A stretch of 64,000 nt of DNA from Acidipila sp. (GTDB lineage Bacteria; Acidobacteriota; Terriglobia; Acidiferrales; UBA7541), in contig JAAFGT010000010.1 in the NCBI GenBank assembly GCA_010365215.1, positions 1 to 64,000 on the forward strand, written 5' to 3'. Positions 50,266-58,535 of this stretch are shown piece by piece. The notes under the pieces are model-generated. The model was given only the letters and a program-made list of their open reading frames with translations, was not told where the DNA came from and ran no database searches. The translations under genes were made by a program, and so were the position numbers. Numbering within the stretch: the stretch's first letter is position 1; every line of letters starts with the position of its first letter.

Positions 50266-51033
50266 ATGAGACGCACCGTATGGATTGTCATGCTTAGTGT
50301 CTTCGTGACAGGCGCACAAGGCAAGCCTGCGCGCCAGAAACGGATCGTGGATCTCACTGACACCATCCGCGTGGGATTGGTGAAGGAAACTCTCGGCGAA
50401 GCGATGATCGTCAAAGGCGGCATCCACGAAGTGCGCTTCGAACCCGAGATGAATTTCCGCGAGACCACCGGCCGCTCCACCTATATGAGCATTTCCACGC
50501 AGATTGGCACGCATATGGACGCCGGAGCTCACGTCGAGCCCGAAGGCTGGCCCATCGATCAGGTGGACCTCGATCACGTGATGGGGCCGGGCGTGGTGGT
50601 GGATTTTCGCGCCAAGACCGCGGCAGATCCCGTAAACCCGTCCGACCTTGAGAAATACAAGATTCGCGCGGGCGATATCGTCATCTTCTACTTTCACTAT
50701 GAAACGCCGAAACCGGGAGAACTTTATTCCCAATCCTATTTAACCGATGAGACAGCGCAATACCTGGTGGCCAAGGGCGTTCGCTGCATCGGGAGCAATA
50801 CTCCGGGGATTGAGAATTACAAGCGCGGCGTGGCCAATCACTGGACGGATCCAGCGAACCAGAAAATCGCCTGGCCGGTGCACAAAACCTTGCTGGGCAA
50901 TCACATTCCCATCATCGAGGGCCTGGTAAATTTAGACGCCGTCATCGGCAAGCGGTTCCAATTCATCGGCCTGCCGCTTAAGATTGCGGGAGCCGACGGT
51001 TCGCCGATTCGCGCCATCGCGATCCTGGAATGA
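50266..51033 (+). CDS. Secreted cyclase-family (kynurenine-formamidase-like) hydrolase
   Basis: A 255-residue protein; the first 19 residues (RRTVWIVMLSVFVTGAQG) look like a signal peptide, placing it in the periplasm or outside. IVDLTDTIRVGL starts the cyclase domain, and THMDAGAHVEPEGWPID is the metal motif (HxGTHxDxxxH family signature) of the Cyclase/DUF family that includes kynurenine formamidase and isatin hydrolase. GDIVIFYFHYETPK and RCIGSNTPGIENY follow. The substrate is unknown. Its start lies 27 bases after the receptor stop, with GAGGGGAG as ribosome binding site, so both are almost certainly one operon, suggesting the hydrolase acts on the receptor's ligand. Confidence 0.88.
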   Translation: MRRTVWIVMLSVFVTGAQGKPARQKRIVDLTDTIRVGLVKETLGEAMIVKGGIHEVRFEPEMNFRETTGRSTYMSISTQIGTHMDAGAHVEPEGWPIDQVDLDHVMGPGVVVDFRAKTAADPVNPSDLEKYKIRAGDIVIFYFHYETPKPGELYSQSYLTDETAQYLVAKGVRCIGSNTPGIENYKRGVANHWTDPANQKIAWPVHKTLLGNHIPIIEGLVNLDAVIGKRFQFIGLPLKIAGADGSPIRAIAILE

Positions 51034-51108
51034 GTGGAGTGAATCTGGCACGAAGAGGTTGAGGAAGCACCTCCATTCAACTGGTGCGTGGAGGTTATGG
51101 GTGGAGAC

Positions 51109-52068
51109 TTAGTTTTCGCGGTCGAGGACGAAATCGGGAACGGCGAGGAGCGCGCGGCGGAAATCGCTATCCACCAGCTCGCTTACCAGCGATTTGGCTT
51201 TTGCCGCGTAGTGGTGGGCCATGCGCCGGGTGCGCTCCACGGCTCCGGTGCCATGGACCAGCTCGGCGATCTGCTCGGGCCGCACGCTGTGAAAACCTTT
51301 TTCGGCCAGTACGGTGCCCACCATCTTGCGCGCGTCGCCGTTGCGGCATTCCAGCGCGTAGATCAGCGGCAGAGTGACTTTGCCTTCCTTCAAATCGTTC
51401 AGCACGGGCTTGCCGAGCTGGCTGGGTGACGCGGTGAAATCCAGAACGTCGTCCACAAGCTGAAAAGCGAGGCCTGCGTAACGGCCGTATTCGGAGAGGG
51501 CCTGCTCGATTTCGGGGCCGCGCTGGCCCAGGACCGCGCCCAGGTGCGTGCAGCCACTGAAGAGACACGCCGTTTTGCGATAGGCCAGCTCAATGGCTTC
51601 ACTTTCCGAGAGGTCGATGCGGCCGAGCATATCGAGCTCCAGCAATTCGCCTTCGACCATATTCTGGGTCAGCTCGATGAGAATATCGAGGATGCGGAAA
51701 TTGCGCTCGCGCAAAGCCATGCGAAACGATTGCATGTACAGCCAGTCGCCGGCCAGAACGCTGCGATGATTTCCCCAGCGCGAATTTGCCGACGGCCGCC
51801 CGCGGCGCAAGTCCGCTTCGTCGATTACATCGTCGTGGACCAGCGTGGCGGTGTGAATCATCTCCACCACCGCGCCCAGGCGAATCGCGCTGTCACCGCG
51901 ATATCCGCACATCCCCGCGGCCAGCAGCAGCAAGGCAGGACGCAGCCGCTTTCCGCCGCCTTCCAGCAGATAAGAGCTGATCTCGGCAACCGGAGGAATG
52001 GCCAGCGCGTTTTGCGCGGCAATCTCCTGCTCCACCCGCGCCAGATCTTCCCGGACGAGTTCGAACAT
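51109..52068 (-). CDS. Polyprenyl diphosphate synthase
   Basis: Trans-prenyltransferase of 319 residues from the ATG at 52068, elongating FPP or GGPP with isopentenyl diphosphate to make long-chain quinone side chains. The longer frame (to 52182) overlaps tatD and lacks family similarity. GGKRLRPALLLL is the substrate-binding region. The first Asp-rich motif is LVHDDVIDEADLRRG, the second FQLVDDVLDF; both have the catalytic aspartates. The chain-length-determining position cannot be read reliably, so octa-, nona- or deca-prenyl product is open. Start 26 bases after the tatD stop. Confidence 0.92.
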   Translation of the reverse strand: MFELVREDLARVEQEIAAQNALAIPPVAEISSYLLEGGGKRLRPALLLLAAGMCGYRGDSAIRLGAVVEMIHTATLVHDDVIDEADLRRGRPSANSRWGNHRSVLAGDWLYMQSFRMALRERNFRILDILIELTQNMVEGELLELDMLGRIDLSESEAIELAYRKTACLFSGCTHLGAVLGQRGPEIEQALSEYGRYAGLAFQLVDDVLDFTASPSQLGKPVLNDLKEGKVTLPLIYALECRNGDARKMVGTVLAEKGFHSVRPEQIAELVHGTGAVERTRRMAHHYAAKAKSLVSELVDSDFRRALLAVPDFVLDREN

Positions 52069-52093
52069 CTCTCGCGCAGTTATGACCGCGATA

Positions 52094-52924
52094 TCAGCCT
52101 CCGGGAGTTTGCACGGCGGGAAGTTCCTTCGGGCCGCTGAGCCCGAAAAGCCCTCGAAAATTTGCAGCCGTGAGTGATGCAATCTCTTCCACCGGCAAGT
52201 TTCTCACATTTGCCAGCGTCCGCGCCACCTCCAGCACGAAAGACGGCTCGTTCCGCTTGCCGCGGCGGCCCTGTGGGGCCAGGAAAGGAGAGTCCGTTTC
52301 GATGAGCAGGCAGTCGAGCGGAAGGTCGCGCGCGACGTCTCGCAGATTTTGCGCCTTGGGGTAGGTGATGTTAGCCGCGAAGGAGATGCGGAATCCGAGG
52401 GCGAGGCCGCGCCGCCCGTCGTCGGGCGTGCCGCCGAAGCAATGAAGAATTCCGCCCAGCCCGGTGCCGCGCCAGTCCTGCTCCAAGATCGCCAGGCAAT
52501 CTTCCCAAGCCTCGCGGCAATGAATGATTACCGGTTTGCGCGCCGCGCACGCCAACTCGAGCTGGCGGCGAAAGACGGAATGCTGCACATCCCGAGGGGA
52601 ATGATCGTAATGGTAGTCCAGGCCGATCTCGCCCCAGGCAATCACGCGCGCATCCTGCGCCAACGCGGAGAGGCTGGCAAAATGCTGCTCTTCGGCAAGC
52701 TTCGCCTCGTGCGGGTGAATGCCCACCGAAGCGTAAATCCAGTCGTGCTGCCGGGCGAAGGGCAGCGCAGCATCGAGATGATCCGGACCGGCGGCACTGC
52801 CGATAGCCAGAATGTTGCGCACCCCGGCTTGGCGGGCGCGCTCGAGCATCTCGGCGCGGTCGGCGTCAAAATCTTTGAAATCCAGATGAGCGTGCGAATC
52901 GATCAGTTCGGGCAGATCATTCAT
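52094..52924 (-). CDS. tatD: TatD-family metal-dependent hydrolase
   Basis: TIM-barrel amidohydrolase of 276 residues, DNase/3'-5' exonuclease family. Motifs: LIDSHAHLDFKDF (metal His pair), SVGIHPHEA, WGEIGLDYHYDHS (Glu ligand), VIIHCREAWEDCL, GILHCFGG and LIETDSPFLAPQGRRGKRNEP. All usual ligands appear. It is flanked by metG upstream and a polyprenyl synthase downstream on the same strand; metG-tatD neighbourhood is common in bacteria. The 162-base gap to metG holds a duplicated stop-codon region. Confidence 0.94.
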   Translation of the reverse strand: MNDLPELIDSHAHLDFKDFDADRAEMLERARQAGVRNILAIGSAAGPDHLDAALPFARQHDWIYASVGIHPHEAKLAEEQHFASLSALAQDARVIAWGEIGLDYHYDHSPRDVQHSVFRRQLELACAARKPVIIHCREAWEDCLAILEQDWRGTGLGGILHCFGGTPDDGRRGLALGFRISFAANITYPKAQNLRDVARDLPLDCLLIETDSPFLAPQGRRGKRNEPSFVLEVARTLANVRNLPVEEIASLTAANFRGLFGLSGPKELPAVQTPGG

Positions 52925-53067
52925 AAGTTAAGAATTCCAGCAGCTATGGATACACGCGGCGACGGCAAGCCAATACGCTAATTCGGGCGCATGCCGACGA
53001 AGCTCCACGCCGGTTCAGGCACGAGTGGATGGAGCGAAGACGACCTCGTCAGTTCAAGCACGCGCGC

Positions 53068-53107
53068 TATTTCAGGCGCGTGCCGACTATTTCAGGCGCG
53101 TGCCGAC
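53068..53107. repeat. Perfect 20-bp tandem duplication spanning the metG stop codon
   Basis: The 20-base unit starting TATTTCAGGCGCG (plus strand) occurs twice in immediate succession, 53068-53087 and 53088-53107, with no mismatch. It copies the last codons of metG and its stop codon, so the second stop region is non-coding. Confidence 0.95.
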
Positions 53108-55066
53108 GGGAACGTCTTCGAGGAAGCCTGCCAGAACCGGCTTGCCTTCCGGACCGACCGACGCGGCGACGATCATGCCATTCGATTCGACGCCGCGCAG
53201 CTTGCGCGGAGCGAGGTTGACGACGACCACTACCTTGCGGCCGACCAGTTTCTCCGGCTCATAAAACTGCGCAATTCCCGAGACGACCTGGCGAACCTCG
53301 CTACCGATGTCGACCATGATCATGAGCAGCTTGTCGGCGTTGGGCACGCGCTCGGCTGATTTCACTTCACCAACGCGCATCTCGACTTTGGCAAAATCTT
53401 CGATGCCGATGCGGTTGTCTGCCGCCGGCGCGGTTGCTGCGGCTGCCGCCGGTGCTGCCGAGGAGGCTGCCGCCGGTGCTGCGGGCTTCGGTGCGCCTTC
53501 TGAGCGAATTTCTTCTTCCATCTGGTCCATCCTTTCGATCGCGTCTTCCTTCTGAATTCTTGGAAATAGCGCTTCGCCTTTCTCGATTTGCGTTCCAGGT
53601 TTGAGTCCGCCCCACTGGATCTGGTCGATGCGTTCCCCGGCCAGCAGAGTTTTCTGCCCGAGCTGCGCCCAGATTTTCTGCGTGCTGTGCGGGAGTACGG
53701 GGTGGGCCAGCATGGACACGATGCGCAACAGTTCCGCCGCATTGTACAAAACGATACCAAGATCCACGCGGCGCGCCGGGTCGGCGGCCAGCGTCCACGG
53801 CTTCTCGCGCGTCAGGTACGCATCGCCCGCGGCAATCAGATCCCAGATGCTCTGCAGCGCGCTGGAAAATTCAAACTTTTCATAGTGCCGGAGCGCCGCG
53901 GCCTGGCGGTCTGCGGAGAGCGCGGCGAGCGAGCTGTCCGTAGCGGGAGCGGCTGTCGGCACGACACTTCCGAAATACTGCTCGATCATGGCCAGGGTAC
54001 GGCTGGCAAAATTGCCCAGGCCATTCGCCAAGTCGCTGTTGTAGCGCGTCAGCAAAGCCTCGTAACTGAAGCTGCCATCCTGCCCGAAAACCATCTCGCG
54101 CAACAGGAAGTAGCGCAGAGCATCCACGCCCAGGACATTAGCGATGGGCTGAGCCAGGCGAATATTTCCGCGCGATTTGGACATCTTCTCGCCTTCGAAG
54201 GTCCACCAGCCATGCGCCACCACGCGCTTCGGGAGAGGCTCGTCCGCGGCCATCAAAAACGCCGGCCAGTAGACCGCGTGGAAGCGCAAAATTTCCTTGC
54301 CGATCAGGTGCAGATCGGCGGGCCACATCTTCTCAAATTGAAGCTCGTCGTCGCCATAACCCACGCCGCTCATGTAGCTGGTCAGCGCGTCGTACCAGAC
54401 ATAGACCACGTGCTTATCATCGTCGGGCCAGGGGATACCCCATTTTATCGATGTGCGGCTGACGGAAAGATCGCGCAGCCCGCCCTTCACGAAGGAGATC
54501 ACCTCGTTGCGGCGCGACTCCGGCTGAACGAAGGGCAGGCCCGGCCGGTTGTACAGCTCGAGCAGACGATCGGCAAATGCCGAAAGCTTGAAATAATAAT
54601 TTTCCTCGGAAATTTTCTCAAGCTCGCGCCCGCACAGCGGGCACTTTCCTTCCGCGGTGGGATCGTCGACGTAGAGTTCATCGGAGACGCAGTACAAGCC
54701 CTCGTAGGTGCCCTTATAGATGTATCCGGCGTCGCGCGCCTTGCAGAGCAGGTTGTGCACGGCGCGCTCGTGGCGCCATTCGGTGGTGCGGATGAAGCGG
54801 TCGTAGCGCAGGTCGAGCGAGTCCCACAGGCTGCGATACTCATTGGCGATACGATCGACGAACTTCTGGGGCTCCATGCGCGCAGCTTTAGCCGAGCGCT
54901 CGATTTTCTGCCCGTGTTCGTCCGTGCCGGTGAGGAAAACCACTTCGTCGCCCAGCATCCGCTTGTAGCGCGCAATGGCGTCTCCCACCACGGTGGTGTA
55001 CGTGTGGCCGATGTGTGGCCGGGCATTCACGTAGTAAATCGGCGTAGTGAGATAAAATTTCGCCAT
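53087..55066 (-). CDS. metG: Methionine--tRNA ligase
   Basis: Class I aminoacyl-tRNA synthetase of 659 residues. The HIGH motif is NARPHIGHTYTT (15-26). A zinc-type knuckle (YCVSDELYV, KCPLCGRELEK, one Cys pair) and KMSKSRGN (KMSKS loop) follow, and the anticodon-binding helical domain extends to about 500. A Pro/Ala/Thr-rich linker of about 40 residues (PAAPAAASSAAPAAAA) leads to a C-terminal tRNA-binding OB domain (FAKVEMRVGEVKSAERVPNADKLLM to the end), which dimerises and binds tRNA in this subclass. Start ATG gives the family-type MAKFYLTTPIYY beginning. It lies upstream of tatD and downstream of larC on the minus strand. Confidence 0.97.
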   Translation of the reverse strand: MAKFYLTTPIYYVNARPHIGHTYTTVVGDAIARYKRMLGDEVVFLTGTDEHGQKIERSAKAARMEPQKFVDRIANEYRSLWDSLDLRYDRFIRTTEWRHERAVHNLLCKARDAGYIYKGTYEGLYCVSDELYVDDPTAEGKCPLCGRELEKISEENYYFKLSAFADRLLELYNRPGLPFVQPESRRNEVISFVKGGLRDLSVSRTSIKWGIPWPDDDKHVVYVWYDALTSYMSGVGYGDDELQFEKMWPADLHLIGKEILRFHAVYWPAFLMAADEPLPKRVVAHGWWTFEGEKMSKSRGNIRLAQPIANVLGVDALRYFLLREMVFGQDGSFSYEALLTRYNSDLANGLGNFASRTLAMIEQYFGSVVPTAAPATDSSLAALSADRQAAALRHYEKFEFSSALQSIWDLIAAGDAYLTREKPWTLAADPARRVDLGIVLYNAAELLRIVSMLAHPVLPHSTQKIWAQLGQKTLLAGERIDQIQWGGLKPGTQIEKGEALFPRIQKEDAIERMDQMEEEIRSEGAPKPAAPAAASSAAPAAAAATAPAADNRIGIEDFAKVEMRVGEVKSAERVPNADKLLMIMVDIGSEVRQVVSGIAQFYEPEKLVGRKVVVVVNLAPRKLRGVESNGMIVAASVGPEGKPVLAGFLEDVPVGTRLK

Positions 55067-55072
55067 GAGCTC

Positions 55073-56287
55073 TTATTCTCGCCCGGACGTGCGCTTTTGG
55101 AAAGCAAATGCCGCGTCCGCCAAAACCTGCTTGAGCGGCACGCCGCGCTCGGAAGCGATGCGGCGGCAGTCTTCATATTCCGGCGCGGCGTTCAGGATGT
55201 GCCCGTTGGCACGAGCCACTTTCATGCGCACGGTTCCGTGCTGAGTTTCCACCGGCACCCATTCGCGCGCGAGAATTCGGCGGCTGGCTTGGTGCGTGCG
55301 CACACCGATGGTGGTGGTCTCGCGAAATAGAAGTTCGGTGAGCGCGTCGGTGCGATCGAGGGGCGAAAGCAAAGTGACCAGCTGGCCCGGGCGGCCTTTC
55401 TTCATCTGTACCGCTGCGCAGAAAACGTCCAGCGCGCCGGCCTCGAGCGCCTTCTCCGCGAAGTAGCCGTACACCTGAGGATTCAAGTCGTCGAAGTTAG
55501 CCTCGATGACGGCAATCGTCTCATCACACGCGCTCGGTCCTGCGCTTGCCAACCCGTGGGCCAGCGCCTCACCCACAAACATGCGCAATACGTTGGCCTG
55601 CGTGGGCAGATCAGCGGTACCAGAGCCGTAACCGATTTTCGAGACGGTCATCGCCGGCATGGCACCGAAGGATTTTGCCACGGTGGTAATAATGGCTGCG
55701 CCCGTGGGGGTCACCAGTTCGCGCTCGATCCCTGAAGAATAGGTTGGCGCACCGAGCAACAACTCCGCCGTGGCCGGCGCGGGGACAGGCAGAATGCCGT
55801 GTGCGGCTTCAATGCGGCCGCTGCCGACGTTGAGCGGCGAGCAGAAAAATTGTTCAATGCCCAGCATCTCGAAACCGATGGCGACGCCGACGATATCGAC
55901 GATAGCGTCTACCGCGCCCACTTCGTGGAAATGAATTTTCTCCGTGGTGGTGTTGTGGATCTTCGCTTCCGCCTCGCCCAGCCGGGTGAAAATCCGTGAG
56001 GCGAGCGTAGCGGCGCGCCGCGATAGTCCGGCACCGGCTGCGGCTTCAATCAGTTTCAGAATTTCGGACAGGCCACGGTGCGGATGATGCTCGCCGGACT
56101 CCACTCGCACCTGCGTCGCGGCAATGCCTTTCTTCTTGGTTCTCCCGGCGGAGATGGTCCAGCCAGCGACCGGCAGCCGGCGCAGTTCCGCCTCGAGCGT
56201 CGCCAAGTCCACACCTGCGTCGAGGAGAGCGCCGAGCAACATGTCGCCGCTCGCGCCCGAGAAACAGTCAAAATAGGCGATCTTCAT
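55073..56287 (-). CDS. larC: Pyridinium-3,5-bisthiocarboxylic acid mononucleotide nickel insertion protein LarC
   Basis: Inserts nickel into the organic cofactor precursor to complete the nickel-pincer nucleotide; 404 residues from the ATG at 56287 (the frame is open to 56368, but MKIAYFDCFSGASGDML is the family start). HFHEVGAVDAIVDIVG and the SPLNVGSG segment, VTPTGAAII and IEANFDDLNPQVYGYFAEK are diagnostic of this family, formerly DUF111. It lies six bases upstream of metG. Partner LarE is encoded 11 kb away; LarB was not found. LarC is often translated with a programmed frameshift, but here a single uninterrupted frame encodes it. Confidence 0.94.
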   Translation of the reverse strand: MKIAYFDCFSGASGDMLLGALLDAGVDLATLEAELRRLPVAGWTISAGRTKKKGIAATQVRVESGEHHPHRGLSEILKLIEAAAGAGLSRRAATLASRIFTRLGEAEAKIHNTTTEKIHFHEVGAVDAIVDIVGVAIGFEMLGIEQFFCSPLNVGSGRIEAAHGILPVPAPATAELLLGAPTYSSGIERELVTPTGAAIITTVAKSFGAMPAMTVSKIGYGSGTADLPTQANVLRMFVGEALAHGLASAGPSACDETIAVIEANFDDLNPQVYGYFAEKALEAGALDVFCAAVQMKKGRPGQLVTLLSPLDRTDALTELLFRETTTIGVRTHQASRRILAREWVPVETQHGTVRMKVARANGHILNAAPEYEDCRRIASERGVPLKQVLADAAFAFQKRTSGRE

Positions 56288-56342
56288 AGTGGATTCCGCC
56301 GGGAACGCACCGATAAAACGAATCGCACACCGGTCGCTGCAA

Positions 56343-56394
56343 CTATAAACGCTGGCTGTAAACGCCAACTACAAACGCCAACTGCAAACGAGTG
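56343..56394. repeat. 13-bp tandem repeat x 4 between larC and argS
   Basis: Four successive 13-base units of the form CTnnAAACGCCAA (CTATAAACGCTGG, CTGTAAACGCCAA, CTACAAACGCCAA, CTGCAAACGAGTG) lie between the divergent larC and argS starts. It resembles other short tandem arrays in this window. Confidence 0.85.
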
Positions 56395-56462
56395 ATACTA
56401 GACGCCCCTTCGCAGCCTGTCAATTTTCCGCCAGATTGCCGCAGGGCTCACGCGGGTTCTTC

Positions 56463-56491
56463 TCGACGCTGGCGCGCCCATCCGCTAGAAT
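56463..56491 (+). promoter_or_regulatory. Candidate promoter of argS
   Basis: TCGACG at 56463-56468, a 17-base spacer and TAGAAT at 56486-56491 (4/6 and 5/6 to consensus). Transcription would start near 56498, before either candidate start codon. Confidence 0.45.
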
Positions 56492-56520
56492 GACCGTTTC
56501 AGTTGGGGGCAAAATCCGTC

Positions 56521-58497
56521 GTGTATCATCCCATCGACAAGCGCATTCGCGAGGCGCTGCGCGCGTACATCCTCGAAAAATACGGCCTGGAATCGGCGGT
56601 GGTTACGGAGAGACCACCGCGGCTGGAGATGGGCGAAGTAGCGTCGCCGGTCTGTTTTGACCTGGCCAAAAGACTGAAGCGCGCGCCGCGACAGATTGCG
56701 CAGGAGATCGCTTCCAGCATCGGCCCGATCGAAGGTGTGGCGAGGATTGAAATTGCCGGCGCCGGCTACCTGAACTTATTTCTGGAGCGCACCCAATTTT
56801 TACGGCAAGCCATGGCCCTGGCGGGTGGCGAGGCAGCCGCCGCGGCTGACGGCGCGCCCAAGGTGATCGTCGAGCACACCAACATCAATCCCAATAAGGC
56901 CGCGCACATCGGACACTTGCGCAATGCGGCGCTGGGCGACAGTTTCGTGCGGCTGCTGCGCTATACCGGCCGACGCGTTGAAGTACAAAATTACATCGAC
57001 AATACCGGGGTGCAGGTGGCCGACGTGGTGGTGGGCTTCCATCACCTGGAAAAAAAGACGCCCGCGGAAGTGCAAGCGCTCAGCGCTGCTCCGCGATTCG
57101 ACTACCTGTGCTGGGACCTTTACGCGCGAGTGACTCAGTTTTACGAGGAAGATAAGAGCCGCACCTCGCTGCGAGCCGACGCGTTGAAGTCGATTGAAGA
57201 AAATCACGGCGACCTGGCGAAGATGGCCACCTGCGTCGCGGATGCCGTGGTGCGCCGGCACCTGCGAACGATGGAGAGGATGCAGGTGGGTTACGACCTG
57301 CTTCCGCGCGAGAGCGAAATCCTGAGATTGAAATTCTGGGAGAAGGCGTTTGCGCTGCTGAAGGAACGCAACGCAATCCAGCTGGTGAGCACGGGCAAAA
57401 ATGCGGGATGCTGGGTGATGCGCGCCGCCGACACGGGCGAGAGCGAAGAAGACCAGAACGCCGCGGCGAAGATTATCGTGCGGTCGAACGGCACGGTCAC
57501 CTACGTGGGTAAAGACATTGCCTACCAGCTCTGGAAATTTGGCCTGCTCGGGCTCGATTTTCATTACCGGCGTTTCGATCAAACGCCCGACGGGCGGCCG
57601 ATCTGGGCCACCAGCGCGGAGGAGAGCGATCCTGACGCGCCGGCATTCGGCCGCGGCTGGGAAGTGTTCAATGTGATCGATTCGCGCCAGGCTTATCTGC
57701 AGGGCGTGGTGGTGGCCGGCCTGCGTGCGCTAGGGTACGAAGACGAAGCGCGCCGCTCGATCCATTTTTCTTACGAGATGGTGGCGCTCTCGCCGCGCAG
57801 CGCCATGGCCATGGGCTATGTGCTTTCGCCGGAAGAGGAAAAGCGCAGTTACGTAGAGATGAGCGGCCGGCGCGGGCTGGGCGTCAAAGCGGACGATCTG
57901 CTGGACCGGTTGGAAACCAGCTGCCGCGCGGAGGTGGATGCGCGGCACCCGGCCCTCCCCGCGAATGAACGCACGGGAATGGCACATGCCATCGCGATTG
58001 GAGCTTTGCGCTACTTCCTGCTGAAATATACGCGCAGCGCCGTCATTACATTTGACTTTGCAGAAGCGCTGAGCTTTGAGGGCGAGACGGGGCCGTATTG
58101 CCAGTACGCGGTGGTGCGCGCCAGGAATATTTTCCGCAAACTGGCCACCCAGGAGGCCGGCTACCCATCAGAAAAAGCCGGAGCGATTGTTGATGACGCA
58201 GCCCTGGGGAAAATGCTTGCCGCTCCAGCGGGTGACGACCTGTGGGACTTGGCGCTGCTGGCAGGTTCGCTAGGGGCGACGATAGCCGGGGCGGTGCAGG
58301 CGCAGGAGCCGGCGGTACTGGCGAAGTATGCATTCCAGCTCGCGCAGGCGTTTAACCTTTTCTACCATAAGCACCGCATCCTCTCGGAAGAAGACCTACA
58401 GAAGAAGGCGCTGCTACTGATGCTGGCTCAACTGGTGGAGCGGCAATTAGTGACGGCGCTCGGCCTGCTGGGAATTGAATCACCAGAAAAAATGTAA
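56521..58497 (+). CDS. argS: Arginine--tRNA ligase
   Basis: Class I synthetase, 658 residues if the GTG at 56521 is used; a TTG at 56503 is the alternative and would add six residues. GGGGG lies about eleven bases before the GTG, rather far but the best available site. The N-terminal Add1 domain is followed by the HIGH motif NPNKAAHIGHLRNAALGD. Later KIIVRSNGTVTYVGKDIAYQLWK and FDQTPDGRPIW lead into MVALSPRSAMAMG in the region where canonical KMSKS is degenerate, as in many ArgRS. The C-terminal anticodon-binding domain (AFNLFYHKHRIL, LVERQLVTALGLLGIESP) is complete. It stands alone on the plus strand with its own promoter. Confidence 0.95.
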   Translation: MYHPIDKRIREALRAYILEKYGLESAVVTERPPRLEMGEVASPVCFDLAKRLKRAPRQIAQEIASSIGPIEGVARIEIAGAGYLNLFLERTQFLRQAMALAGGEAAAAADGAPKVIVEHTNINPNKAAHIGHLRNAALGDSFVRLLRYTGRRVEVQNYIDNTGVQVADVVVGFHHLEKKTPAEVQALSAAPRFDYLCWDLYARVTQFYEEDKSRTSLRADALKSIEENHGDLAKMATCVADAVVRRHLRTMERMQVGYDLLPRESEILRLKFWEKAFALLKERNAIQLVSTGKNAGCWVMRAADTGESEEDQNAAAKIIVRSNGTVTYVGKDIAYQLWKFGLLGLDFHYRRFDQTPDGRPIWATSAEESDPDAPAFGRGWEVFNVIDSRQAYLQGVVVAGLRALGYEDEARRSIHFSYEMVALSPRSAMAMGYVLSPEEEKRSYVEMSGRRGLGVKADDLLDRLETSCRAEVDARHPALPANERTGMAHAIAIGALRYFLLKYTRSAVITFDFAEALSFEGETGPYCQYAVVRARNIFRKLATQEAGYPSEKAGAIVDDAALGKMLAAPAGDDLWDLALLAGSLGATIAGAVQAQEPAVLAKYAFQLAQAFNLFYHKHRILSEEDLQKKALLLMLAQLVERQLVTALGLLGIESPEKM

Positions 58498-58535
58498 CGT
58501 CCCAGGTCTTGCGAAGGCGCCACAGCGCTTCGTGG

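Noticed and set aside
53588-55330. Plus-strand frame of 580 codons opposite metG
   Set aside because: metG on the minus strand carries all synthetase motifs; the plus-strand product has no recognisable domain.
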